This document shows positions 6,125 to 13,566 of a stretch of DNA of 22,486 nucleotides, one piece after another. Position 1 is the first letter of the stretch; each line of letters starts with the position of its first letter. A program made the translations under genes and the position numbers. The notes under the pieces were generated by a model. It was given only the letters and a program-made list of their open reading frames with translations. It had not been told where the DNA came from and made no database searches. The DNA is from CAYZPE01 sp046050145 (GTDB lineage Bacteria > Patescibacteriota > Minisyncoccia > Phycocordibacterales > CAYZPE01), in the NCBI GenBank assembly GCA_046050145.1, contig JBJOQC010000048.1, forward strand, positions 1-22,486, written 5' to 3'.

Positions 6125-7351
6125 TTATTCAACGAATGTAAGAGCCTTTCCTTTCTTACCGCCACGACCTGTTCGGCCGATACGGTGAACATAGTCATCA
6201 TATGTTGCAGGAATGTCGTAGTTGATAACGTGTGTGATGTCAGAAATATCAAGACCTCGAGCAGCAACGTCTGTTGCTACGAGAATCTGGATATGATTCT
6301 TCTTGAATGCACCAAGTGCTTGCTGTCGTTTTGAATGGTTTTTATTACCATGGATTGATTCAGCCTTAAAGCCTTTTTGAGCAAGAACCTTTGAAAGCTT
6401 TTCTACACCATGCTTTGTTCTACCGAAAATAAGTACCTTACTAAATTCTTTTTGAGAAAGAAGATCGTGGAGGATGACCATCTTATCCTGACTTCCCACC
6501 TTCACAACATCCTGATCAACGTTTTTAGACGTATCTTGAGTCTTCACAGATATACGTACAGGATTTTTCAAGAATTCACCAATGAGCTTTTCAATATCAG
6601 ACGAAAGTGTCGCTGAAAAGAAAAGTGTATGACGTTCTTTTGGCATACCCGCCATAATAGTTCGCATGTCATTCACAAAACCCATATCGAGCATTCGATC
6701 AGCTTCGTCCAAAACAACAGTATTAAACTCAGTAAGCTTAATACACTTTCGTTCAATCAAATCCTTGAGACGTCCTGGAGTTCCAATAATAAAGTTATTG
6801 AAATTTCTAAGACCGAAGATTTGCTTGCCGATCGGAGCACCTCCTACACAGCACACAGAGAAAATCTTAAGACCTTTTGTAAAGCCTCGAAGTTCATCTT
6901 CGATCTGAATTGCAAGTTCGCGCGTTGGAACCATAATCAAGATCTTTTGTTTTCGATTAAGAAGCACCTTATTGATAAGAGGAATAAGAAAAGCAGCTGT
7001 CTTTCCTGTTCCTGTGTTCGCAATACCTACCAAGTCAGAACCATTGAGTACATGAGGAATAGCTCGATCTTGAATCGGAGTTGGCTCTTTATAACCCTTA
7101 GTAGTAATACTTGTTTTTAAATCTTGTTCAATTTTAAAATCTGTAAAAAGATGTTCTGGTTTAAACACAGCAACCTCTTCGGTAATTACAGCCTTATTCA
7201 CAAATCGTGAAGGATCAATTCTCTGACCCATACCGAAACCTCGACTTCCACCACGAGATCTGTTTTGACCTCCGCTTCCACCTCTAAAACCACTCTTGAA
7301 AGGAGGTTTTTTGGTAAATGTTCTTTTGCCACTAAATTTTGATGTATACAT
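6125..7351 (-). CDS. DEAD-box ATP-dependent RNA helicase
   Basis: ATP-dependent RNA unwinding, likely in ribosome assembly or cold adaptation as for RhlE/DeaD/CshA relatives. The 408 residues contain every core motif: Q motif GYKEPTPIQ (86-94), motif I ANTGTGKT (111-118), Ia PTRELA (142-147), Ib TPGRL (191-195), II DEAD (215-218), III SAT (246-248), V ARGLD (364-368) and VI HRIGRTGR (389-396). The RNA-binding RGG-like, Arg/Gly/Lys-rich tail is at the N-terminus (about 1-45), whereas most bacterial relatives carry a basic extension at the C-terminus. The protein stops about 12 residues after motif VI, shorter than usual, but a proper terminator follows, so this is probably the natural end. It has a roughly 170-nt leader. 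Confidence 0.94.
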   Translation of the reverse strand: MYTSKFSGKRTFTKKPPFKSGFRGGSGGQNRSRGGSRGFGMGQRIDPSRFVNKAVITEEVAVFKPEHLFTDFKIEQDLKTSITTKGYKEPTPIQDRAIPHVLNGSDLVGIANTGTGKTAAFLIPLINKVLLNRKQKILIMVPTRELAIQIEDELRGFTKGLKIFSVCCVGGAPIGKQIFGLRNFNNFIIGTPGRLKDLIERKCIKLTEFNTVVLDEADRMLDMGFVNDMRTIMAGMPKERHTLFFSATLSSDIEKLIGEFLKNPVRISVKTQDTSKNVDQDVVKVGSQDKMVILHDLLSQKEFSKVLIFGRTKHGVEKLSKVLAQKGFKAESIHGNKNHSKRQQALGAFKKNHIQILVATDVAARGLDISDITHVINYDIPATYDDYVHRIGRTGRGGKKGKALTFVE

Positions 7352-7522
7352 AAGTAATAGTTAAACAGCACATAAAAATGCCTGTCATAAACGGGAATAT
7401 TCCCTAAATAATAAATGTAAGAAACCTTGTTCTCTATGAGTTTTAAAAAAAGACTACAAGGTCTCTATGTAACCCTAAGGACAAGCCTTGGGCAAAACCG
7501 GAGAGATATATAATTAACTTAC
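7352..7522 (-). promoter_or_regulatory. Long structured 5' leader of the DEAD-box helicase mRNA
   Basis: The predicted transcript start near 7522 gives a leader of about 170 nt, much longer than others here. On the minus strand it can form a 10-bp stem pairing GAGACCTTGT with ACAAGGTTTC across a loop of about 30 nt, and a second stem CCCAAGG/CCTTAGGG with a bulged A. Long leaders on RNA helicase mRNAs often mediate cold or autoregulatory control. No known riboswitch class was recognised. Confidence 0.45.
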
Positions 7523-7528
7523 TCTGTC

Positions 7529-7557
7529 AGTGTATACCTAAAATGCTTATTTGTCAA
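7529..7557 (-). promoter_or_regulatory. Promoter of the DEAD-box helicase gene
   Basis: On the minus strand, TTGACA (7557-7552), a 17-bp spacer and TACACT (7534-7529). It lies back to back with the plus-strand promoter at 7563-7571. Confidence 0.6.
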
Positions 7558-7562
7558 TACTG

Positions 7563-7571
7563 TGCTAGGAT
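7563..7571 (+). promoter_or_regulatory. Extended -10 promoter of the BaiN-like gene, leaderless
   Basis: TGCTAGGAT ends 8 nt before the ATG at 7580. No Shine-Dalgarno or good -35 is visible. Confidence 0.5.
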
Positions 7572-7579
7572 AGCTCTTT

Positions 7580-8842
7580 ATGGAAAAGATACTCGATACA
7601 ACATGGGATGTGGCGGTCATAGGTGGAGGACCGGCTGGCATGATGACCGCAGGACGCGCAGCAGAGCGTGGACTTAAGGTTTTACTCATTGAAAAGAACG
7701 ACACTCTTGGCAAAAAGCTTCTTATTACTGGAGGAGGTAGATGTAATGTCACAAACAACCAACCAGATGTTCGAAAACTCCTCGAACGCTTCAAAGAAAA
7801 TGACAAATTTCTTTTCTCTGCATTTTCACAGTGGAGTGTGACCGAAACACTCAACTTTTTCCATTCTCGACGCATGGATACAAAAGTTGAAAACGAAAGA
7901 CGTGTATTTCCAAGAAGCGAAAAAGCTCAATCTGTCTGGGACGTACTTGTTGCATACATGAAAGAAGGCGGAGTAACCGTACTTTCAAACTCCCCTGTCG
8001 TAGGTCTTGAAAGTGATGGTAAAAAAATCACTTCTGTATTGCTCAAAAACAAAAAGAAAATAAAAGCTCATTCATATGTATTGGGAACCGGAGGAAAATC
8101 ACGCCCTGAGACAGGTTCTACTGGTGACGGTTTTAAATGGATGAAAGAACTTGGCCATAGAGTGGAGGAACCAACAGCCGCTCTTGTACCGATTGCTGTT
8201 TACGATAGTTGGGTAAAACGCCTTCAAGGCATTACCCTTCCTCAGGTTAAAATTACCGTTCTTCAAAATAATGAAAAACAAGCGTCTGTTAAAGGAAAGA
8301 TCCTCTTCACCCACTTCGGAGTAAGTGGTCCAACAGTCCTCAATTTGAGTAAGGATGTAGGTGAGCTTCTTAAATATGGAGATGTATATCTTTCGGTTGA
8401 TATTCTTCCTCAGTATGACTACGGACAACTCAATACAAAACTTCAAGAAGTTTTCAAAGAACACAGCAATAAAAAATTTAAAAATGGTTTAGGAGATCTT
8501 GTACCTGCAGCTTTTGCTCCTGTTGTAGTAGAACTATCTCAAATCAATGGCGATACACAAAACAATAGTATTACTCGAGAAGAGCGCTTGCGACTTGTGA
8601 AAGTACTTAAAGATATGCGTATGAAAGTATTTCATCTCTTAGGTATTGAAAAAGCAATTATTACTTCTGGCGGAGTGGCGCTTCCTGAAGTTGATTTCAA
8701 AACAATGCAGTCACGCAAACTTCCAAATCTCTACCTTGTCGGAGATGTTTTAGATATTGATCGTCCATCAGGAGGATACAGTCTTCAACTTTGTTGGACC
8801 ACTGGTTACGTTGCTGGAAATTCTATTCCTAAAACTGAATAA
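7580..8842 (+). CDS. BaiN/HI0933-family NAD(P)/FAD-dependent flavoprotein
   Basis: This is a 420-residue cytosolic flavoprotein of the HI0933/YhiN/BaiN family, whose physiological reaction is mostly unknown (BaiN reduces bile-acid intermediates in gut clostridia, but that role need not apply here). The N-terminal FAD motif VIGGGPAG is at residues 13-20, and the family-typical ITGGGRCNVTN is at 49-59. A second flavin-binding signature, LYLVGDVLDIDRPSGGYSLQ, lies near the C-terminus. The inserted beta domain around 190-350 is present, so the protein is full length. The ATG at 7580 is set by the leaderless -10 spacing and by the family N-terminus. It is divergent from the helicase gene, and the next plus-strand gene has its own promoter. 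Confidence 0.92.
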   Translation: MEKILDTTWDVAVIGGGPAGMMTAGRAAERGLKVLLIEKNDTLGKKLLITGGGRCNVTNNQPDVRKLLERFKENDKFLFSAFSQWSVTETLNFFHSRRMDTKVENERRVFPRSEKAQSVWDVLVAYMKEGGVTVLSNSPVVGLESDGKKITSVLLKNKKKIKAHSYVLGTGGKSRPETGSTGDGFKWMKELGHRVEEPTAALVPIAVYDSWVKRLQGITLPQVKITVLQNNEKQASVKGKILFTHFGVSGPTVLNLSKDVGELLKYGDVYLSVDILPQYDYGQLNTKLQEVFKEHSNKKFKNGLGDLVPAAFAPVVVELSQINGDTQNNSITREERLRLVKVLKDMRMKVFHLLGIEKAIITSGGVALPEVDFKTMQSRKLPNLYLVGDVLDIDRPSGGYSLQLCWTTGYVAGNSIPKTE

Positions 8843-8843
8843 G

Positions 8844-8871
8844 TTTACTATTTTAGAATAATAAGTATATT
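8844..8871 (+). promoter_or_regulatory. Promoter of the Cys-rich gene, with weak Shine-Dalgarno
   Basis: TTTACT (8844-8849), a 16-bp spacer and TATATT (8866-8871). A leader of about 30 nt carries AAGGA at 8897-8901, 7 nt before the ATG at 8909. Confidence 0.5.
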
Positions 8872-8908
8872 GAAGTAAGTCTCAAAGCTCTTTCATAAGG
8901 AAAATCGT

Positions 8909-9337
8909 ATGCTGAAGATGATAAAACATTTTTTTGCATGGCTTTTAGCTATACCTGAACGAAACATAAAGCATGAATTCAAGTGTGGTCACAGATCTCC
9001 ACGTCGAGTAAAAATGACCGTATTTGGAGTTAGGGTTGAATCAGATCTTCAAAAGAAGAATGATGAGTACTGCCCTACATGCCTAGCGAAAATGGCAATC
9101 CAATGTGCTTGGTGCGGGAGACCAATTTTCCCGGACCAACCTGTAACAGGATATGTTTTAACAGAAGAAAAGAAAGCGTCTGATTTCAAGATACCTCCAC
9201 ATGCTTTTTTCTACACAGACAACCAACCTCTTGGTGGTCGATGTTGTGCTGAAATGTTCTGTGACTGTATCGGAACATGGAAAGCACCTGGTTATGTAGA
9301 CACCAAAGAAGTTCCTTACAAAATTGTCAGGTCATAA
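8909..9337 (+). CDS. Cys-rich, probably metal-binding protein of unknown function
   Basis: This is a 142-residue protein that I do not recognise. Its N-terminus (about 5-15, FFAWLLAIP) is hydrophobic but too short for a confident membrane anchor. Ten cysteines are arranged as likely zinc knuckles: CGH (C26, H28), CPTC (C55, C58), CAWC (C66, C69), and a dense RCCAEMFCDC cluster (C112, C113, C118, C120). The second and third groups look like a treble-clef or rubredoxin-like ribbon. A metal-binding scaffold is likely, but partners and role are unknown. The start is supported by AAGGA 7 nt upstream. A rho-independent terminator follows 12 bases after the stop, so it is a single-gene unit. Confidence 0.8.
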   Translation: MLKMIKHFFAWLLAIPERNIKHEFKCGHRSPRRVKMTVFGVRVESDLQKKNDEYCPTCLAKMAIQCAWCGRPIFPDQPVTGYVLTEEKKASDFKIPPHAFFYTDNQPLGGRCCAEMFCDCIGTWKAPGYVDTKEVPYKIVRS

Positions 9338-9349
9338 AAACAACACCTT

Positions 9350-9373
9350 ACCGCCAATCAGGCGGTTTTTGTT
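9350..9373 (+). terminator. Terminator of the Cys-rich gene
   Basis: A stem ACCGCC/GGCGGT (9350-9355 with 9361-9366), loop AATCA, followed by a T-rich run on the plus strand. The minus-strand version lacks a clean U-tract, so its use by the convergent exonuclease operon is doubtful. Confidence 0.8.
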
Positions 9374-9390
9374 TATAAAAAAACCTATTT

Positions 9391-10101
9391 TTATTTCTTC
9401 AAATAATACTGTAACGTATAGATCCAATCCTCATCATCCGCTTCTGCAGAGAGTTTTTGTTTTAAGAGCCATTCAAGATAACCCTTATCTTCCCGCGCCA
9501 CATCTTCAAGTTTTTTATCTTTATGTTTACCAAAATTAAACACACTAAAGAGTGAAGGCTTACTTGAAATATCAAGCATTTCATCAATCACCTTTTTTTC
9601 GTCACCTACTTTCTCTTTCATTTTTGAAAAAAGCCGATCAAAAAGCCCGATAAGAACATTTACATCCCCTTCTGCATCATGAGCACTGCCTGGAACATCT
9701 AAGTCGAGGTAATACCGAAGATATTGAAGGTTATATTCAGGAATAGCATTTTTCTCATCGAGTGATCGAGCAACACGAAGTGTGCAAATTGTTTTTGGAA
9801 TCTTCAGGCCTTCTGCTTCAAGTATAGCTTTATCAAACCGTGCATTATGAGCAACTAAAATACCTGTAGAAAAAAGTTTTTCCAAATCTTTTTTCATACC
9901 ACTTCCTTCAAAAGGCTTTTTATCTTCAAGAAACTTATTAGTGATATGCGTAATACTCATTGATTTCACCGACATAGGAAGTGGCGGTTTGAAATATTCT
10001 ACATGCATGGCGCCATCTACTTGGTAGCAGATCTGGGAAAGACGGTCTTTCTTAACATCGTTACCTGTTGTTTCGGTATCTAAAAATATAAGATCTTTCA
10101 T
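9391..10101 (-). CDS. DnaQ-type 3'-5' exonuclease with ExoX-like C-terminal domain
   Basis: A 236-residue DEDDh exonuclease. Exo I is LDTETTG (catalytic D8 and E10), Exo II is AHNARFD (D90), and Exo III is HDAEGD (H141, D146). After a helical linker, residues about 188-215 (FNFGKHKDKKLEDV, then YLEWLLKQ) match the small domain found at the end of ExoX-like exonucleases. It probably trims single-stranded DNA 3' ends in repair or serves as a proofreading-like activity. The frame stays open another 30 codons upstream, but these overlap the GIY-YIG gene; the ATG at 10101, directly before DLIFLDTETTG, fits the family. It begins 5 nt after the GIY-YIG stop and is last in an operon with the ABC-F gene. 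Confidence 0.9.
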   Translation of the reverse strand: MKDLIFLDTETTGNDVKKDRLSQICYQVDGAMHVEYFKPPLPMSVKSMSITHITNKFLEDKKPFEGSGMKKDLEKLFSTGILVAHNARFDKAILEAEGLKIPKTICTLRVARSLDEKNAIPEYNLQYLRYYLDLDVPGSAHDAEGDVNVLIGLFDRLFSKMKEKVGDEKKVIDEMLDISSKPSLFSVFNFGKHKDKKLEDVAREDKGYLEWLLKQKLSAEADDEDWIYTLQYYLKK

Positions 10102-10106
10102 GTGTC

Positions 10107-10349
10107 TTATTGTATCAAGGAAAGTTTTTCTTGCCGACTTAACCTTTTTAATTCCCCCTCTCTTTTTCGAGCAACAGCATACGAACCACACTTTTCAGAG
10201 TAAACCAAAGAAACAGGCCGCCTAATTTTTGTGTAATGCGCACCAGATTTTAAATTATTGTGCGCATGAAGTCTCTTTTCGAGATCGAGAGTTGAACCAA
10301 TATAAAAACTCTGGTCAGCACACCGAAGCATATAAACAAAATATTGCAT
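10107..10349 (-). CDS. GIY-YIG nuclease domain protein (UPF0213/YhbQ-like)
   Basis: An 80-residue stand-alone GIY-YIG domain. The hallmark is present: VYMLRC near the start, the FYIGS motif at 15-19, the conserved Arg in DLEKRL (R26), HNNLKSGAHYTK, RRPVSLVY, and the putative metal-binding Glu in the KREGELKRL helix. The size matches the UPF0213/YhbQ group, small single-domain proteins of uncertain cellular role and possibly nucleases acting on branched or damaged DNA. It sits 9 nt after the ABC-F gene and 5 nt before the exonuclease gene, so it is probably translated from the ABC-F transcript. Pairing with an exonuclease hints at DNA processing, but this is only contextual. Confidence 0.92.
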   Translation of the reverse strand: MQYFVYMLRCADQSFYIGSTLDLEKRLHAHNNLKSGAHYTKIRRPVSLVYSEKCGSYAVARKREGELKRLSRQEKLSLIQ

Positions 10350-10358
10350 TTCTCTATT

Positions 10359-11819
10359 CTACTTCTCCAGATCTAAAGTTTCATCAATACGAATTTGACT
10401 CACGAATTCTGGAACGTGACTTACAAGAATCATAGCCCCTTCATAACTATCAAGCGCCTTTGCAATTACAGGTAAATGTCTAAAGTTCATATGATTTGTT
10501 GGCTCATCTAAAATAAGAAGTCCTGGTTTTTGGAGAACAAGGCGAGCAAAGGCAACAAGTCCTTTCTGTCCTTCTGAAAGACTTCCAATCTTTGTATTTA
10601 TAATTTCACTCGTTATAAGAAAACCTGCAGCAACAGTACGAAGCTCTTGTTCAATAGGTTTTTCCATCACTGATTTTAGTGACTCGAGTACAGTATCTTC
10701 AAAATTAAGTGTTGAAAAATCTTGACGGTAATAACCAACACGAATTCCTAGAGCAATTTCCATACCTTTTGCTTCACCTTTAGCCAAAGACTCTAAGAGT
10801 GTACTTTTACCAATACCATTAGGACCCTGGAGTAAAAGGTGCTTATTTCGCTTAAGTGAGATATTTGCCTTTCTGGTAACAGGCTTATGAGTCTTTGGAT
10901 TCATAACAGAGAAAGAAGATATTTTTAGAATATCTGCTGTGAAATCAGGCTGGTGTGGAATAGTAAAAGGTCTGATTGTTTTATCCTCTCTTCGTACATC
11001 AACCTTTTCTTCTTCAAGCTCTTCTGCAAGAAGACGCATACGCTTAGCAACCATACGCATCTGACCTCCTTTCATAGCAAAGAAGTTTGCCTTATCTTTT
11101 TTCTCCTGAATAGTTTTGCCCAACTGAGCATTTTTTCTATTTTCTTTTTCAATACGAATAGCGATCTGCTCAACCACATCGAGATAGTTACCAACATACT
11201 GTTCTATTTTTCGTGTGAATACATCGAGATACAAAACCCCATCGGTAAACGCATTCAAAAAGTCTGCATCGTGAGAAATAACAATAAAAGTCTTTTTGTA
11301 ATTGATTAAAAACTGACGGAGGTGGGCAATCCCCGCCTTATCAAGATTGTTTGTCGGCTCATCTAAAAGTAAAAGGTCTGGATCAACAATAAGTGCTGAA
11401 GCTAAAAGAAGTCGCGCCTGCTGACCACCTGAAAACGATCGTATAATTCTGTCATGAGGAGCATTAAGATGAACAACTTCAAGTACAGCGTCTATTTTTG
11501 GATCAATGTCATATACCTTTTTACCTTCAAAACATTTCTCAAAAAATTCTCGAATTGTGAGATCAAGGTCGGCACGAGGAATAACCTGACGAGAGATAGC
11601 GATAGAAAGTCCGTTTACAATATGAATCTTTCCTTCCTCTGGCTGATGTGTACCTGTAATCAAACCAAAAATAGTACTTTTTCCAGCACCATTTTGACCC
11701 ATTAATGTAATTTTTGAACCTCGGCGAATAGGAAAATCAACCTCATCTAGAATGGGTTTATTGTGTCCAAATTCAAAAGACACCTTTTCAAATCGAACTA
11801 TTACATCTCCAGAAGACAT
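10359..11819 (-). CDS. ABC-F family ATPase (ribosome-associated type)
   Basis: 486 residues with two nucleotide-binding domains in one chain and no membrane segment, as in ABC-F proteins that act on the ribosome (translation factors or antibiotic protection). Domain 1 has Walker A GQNGAGKST (41-49), signature FSGGQQ (129-134), Walker B LLLLDEPTNNLD (149-160) and switch His in ISHD (H183). A charged linker (about 218-285) is rich in Lys, Glu and Arg, as expected of the P-site tRNA interaction motif. Domain 2 has GPNGIGKST (332-340), signature LSEGQK (414-419) and LLILDEPTNHMN (435-446). The usual D-loop Asp is Asn in domain 2. Both catalytic Glu are intact. It is first in a three-gene operon. 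Confidence 0.93.
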   Translation of the reverse strand: MSSGDVIVRFEKVSFEFGHNKPILDEVDFPIRRGSKITLMGQNGAGKSTIFGLITGTHQPEEGKIHIVNGLSIAISRQVIPRADLDLTIREFFEKCFEGKKVYDIDPKIDAVLEVVHLNAPHDRIIRSFSGGQQARLLLASALIVDPDLLLLDEPTNNLDKAGIAHLRQFLINYKKTFIVISHDADFLNAFTDGVLYLDVFTRKIEQYVGNYLDVVEQIAIRIEKENRKNAQLGKTIQEKKDKANFFAMKGGQMRMVAKRMRLLAEELEEEKVDVRREDKTIRPFTIPHQPDFTADILKISSFSVMNPKTHKPVTRKANISLKRNKHLLLQGPNGIGKSTLLESLAKGEAKGMEIALGIRVGYYRQDFSTLNFEDTVLESLKSVMEKPIEQELRTVAAGFLITSEIINTKIGSLSEGQKGLVAFARLVLQKPGLLILDEPTNHMNFRHLPVIAKALDSYEGAMILVSHVPEFVSQIRIDETLDLEK

Positions 11820-11826
11820 TTACAGA

Positions 11827-11835
11827 ACATTAACA
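11827..11835 (-). promoter_or_regulatory. Possible extended -10 promoter of the ABC-F operon
   Basis: The minus strand reads TGTTAATGT, ending 7 nt before the ATG at 11819. A TTGACG lies further upstream, but its spacing does not suit this -10. Confidence 0.4.
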
Positions 11836-11870
11836 GAATATCGTCAAAATAGAAAGGAATACCAATATAA

Positions 11871-13526
11871 CTACCACTCCCTATCTCTCATGTAAAAAAC
11901 ACGAGCAAGACGAATATCATTAAAAGATACATTTGCCCCAACCTTATTCTTTATTGGAGAAAGCAAAATATCTCCCATACCCACATCAAGCTCTTTCATA
12001 GCTTCATTGATTTTTTTCAATTTTGTAGGAGATATCTCTTTAGACAAATATGAAATATTACATGCAGTATCTTCCTCTGCAATTTTTTCAATATGACTTA
12101 TGATTGTTTCTTTTGTCATCCCACGTTCCTTAGCTATTTCAGCAAGTGAATATTTTTCTTCAATTAATTTTTTAGTTACATCATAGGTTGAAAGCTTTTC
12201 AGCAATTTTTCCACCATATACAGTAATAAAATCAATTGCTTTACGAGAAAGTTCATCTTCACTCATCTTTGCATAGACATTCTCCACTTCAAGAGAAAGT
12301 TCTTGGAGCCTTTTATCTGCTCGAATAGCCTCGTCATGAACCTGAAGAGCCATATCATTAAAACCACGGAGAACTAAACCATCAAAAGTCTTTACTCGCG
12401 ACAGTGCAACATATCCCATACCTTTTTCAAAAGCTTTAGAAAGATCAGCTTCTACAGCATCCAAACTCATACCCTGACTTTTATGAACTGTAATTGCCCA
12501 CGCGAGACGCAGTGGAAACTGCACAATCTCTGCTTTTGTTTTACCATCTTCCTCAATTGCCCATGAAGTCGGTTCAAACACAATCTTTCTTCCGCCTTTG
12601 AGTCGCACAACAGGACCGTCCTCACTCACTGTTTCCACAATACCGAGCGAGCCATTGGCATAGCCTGCTTCAAAATTATTCTTTACACACATGACACGAG
12701 CACCTGGTTTTAAAAGAAGTTCAAAGGGAGCAAGACAATTTTTTATCAACTGATCAACAAGAGTCTTGCGACCCTTTGTACTCATAGTAAATTTAAATTG
12801 TTTACCTGAAATTTTCTCTAGTTCTTGTGCATTAACATCGTCAACAGAGACATTGTGCGTATGAAGACGTGTTGGCTCAATATCAAGACCATGTTTTCTG
12901 TCCTGACGAGAAAGAAGTAAATCTTTTATTTCCTGTGTGACACGGTTTTCTCGTATCGCAGAAAGAATATCGAGAAAAACCTTATCTTCCTGACGATACT
13001 GAGTTGTGAGATATAACATAGAAAACTTTGCCTCATTCCACACCTTTGCGTGATAAGCAAAACGAGGTTGAGAGTTTCCAAAACTCCTCCCTACAGGAGG
13101 AAGCTGAAAAAAATCTCCACAAAGCACAACCTGTATTCCACCAAAAGGTTTTGTATTTTTTTTAAACCTTCGAAGCACTTGATCTACCATGTCGAGTTGA
13201 AAATGATGGAGCATTGAAATCTCATCTATCACAAGCACCGCTGTGTTTTCAATTCTTTTTACAAGAGATTTTTTATCCTCAAACTCTTCAAGCTCATACT
13301 CACTTAAAGCTTCATGTATACCGATACCAGACCATGAATGAATAGTTTGCCCACCGAGATGTGTTGCGGCAATACCTGTAGATGCTGTTACTGCCACAGG
13401 AACAGAATATTCTTTTAGATACTCAATATAACGATTTAAGAGATGAGTTTTTCCACTCCCCGCAGGGCCTGTAATAACACAGTTTGCACCAGTCTTTAAA
13501 ATAGCAAAAGCTTCATCGTGAGTCAT
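11871..13526 (-). CDS. PIF1-like DNA helicase with C-terminal helix-turn-helix region
   Basis: 551 residues of a superfamily 1B helicase related to PIF1/RecD. Motif I GPAGSGKT is at 20-27, Ia VTASTGIAA at 46-54, II DEIS at 101-104, and III GDFFQLPPV at 137-145. The UvrD_C2-like region has TVHKSQGMSL at 346-355, followed by YVALSRVKT at 372-380. Residues about 430-520 look like the HTH_40 region found at the end of some bacterial helicases, with the typical KYSLAEIAKERGMTKETI stretch. It probably unwinds DNA or clears structures such as G-quadruplexes or protein blocks. Its ATG at 13526 has an extended -10 six bases upstream. No terminator was found after it, so read-through into the ABC-F region is possible. 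Confidence 0.93.
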   Translation of the reverse strand: MTHDEAFAILKTGANCVITGPAGSGKTHLLNRYIEYLKEYSVPVAVTASTGIAATHLGGQTIHSWSGIGIHEALSEYELEEFEDKKSLVKRIENTAVLVIDEISMLHHFQLDMVDQVLRRFKKNTKPFGGIQVVLCGDFFQLPPVGRSFGNSQPRFAYHAKVWNEAKFSMLYLTTQYRQEDKVFLDILSAIRENRVTQEIKDLLLSRQDRKHGLDIEPTRLHTHNVSVDDVNAQELEKISGKQFKFTMSTKGRKTLVDQLIKNCLAPFELLLKPGARVMCVKNNFEAGYANGSLGIVETVSEDGPVVRLKGGRKIVFEPTSWAIEEDGKTKAEIVQFPLRLAWAITVHKSQGMSLDAVEADLSKAFEKGMGYVALSRVKTFDGLVLRGFNDMALQVHDEAIRADKRLQELSLEVENVYAKMSEDELSRKAIDFITVYGGKIAEKLSTYDVTKKLIEEKYSLAEIAKERGMTKETIISHIEKIAEEDTACNISYLSKEISPTKLKKINEAMKELDVGMGDILLSPIKNKVGANVSFNDIRLARVFYMRDREW

Positions 13527-13532
13527 ATCTCA

Positions 13533-13541
13533 ACTCTATCA
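13533..13541 (-). promoter_or_regulatory. Extended -10 promoter of the PIF1-like gene, leaderless
   Basis: The minus strand reads TGATAGAGT, ending 6 nt before the ATG at 13526, the same geometry as the promoter at 3733-3741. Confidence 0.5.
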
Positions 13542-13566
13542 GAAAAAGCTTCTTGGTTCACAGGTT

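Noticed and set aside
6125..6180. Truncation of the DEAD-box helicase after motif VI
   Set aside because: All motifs are complete, the stop is followed within 9 bases by a good terminator, and no homologous continuation was noticed in other frames.
10102..10191. Upstream extension of the exonuclease by 30 residues
   Set aside because: It overlaps the end of the GIY-YIG gene in another frame, and the DEDD domain begins directly after the ATG at 10101.
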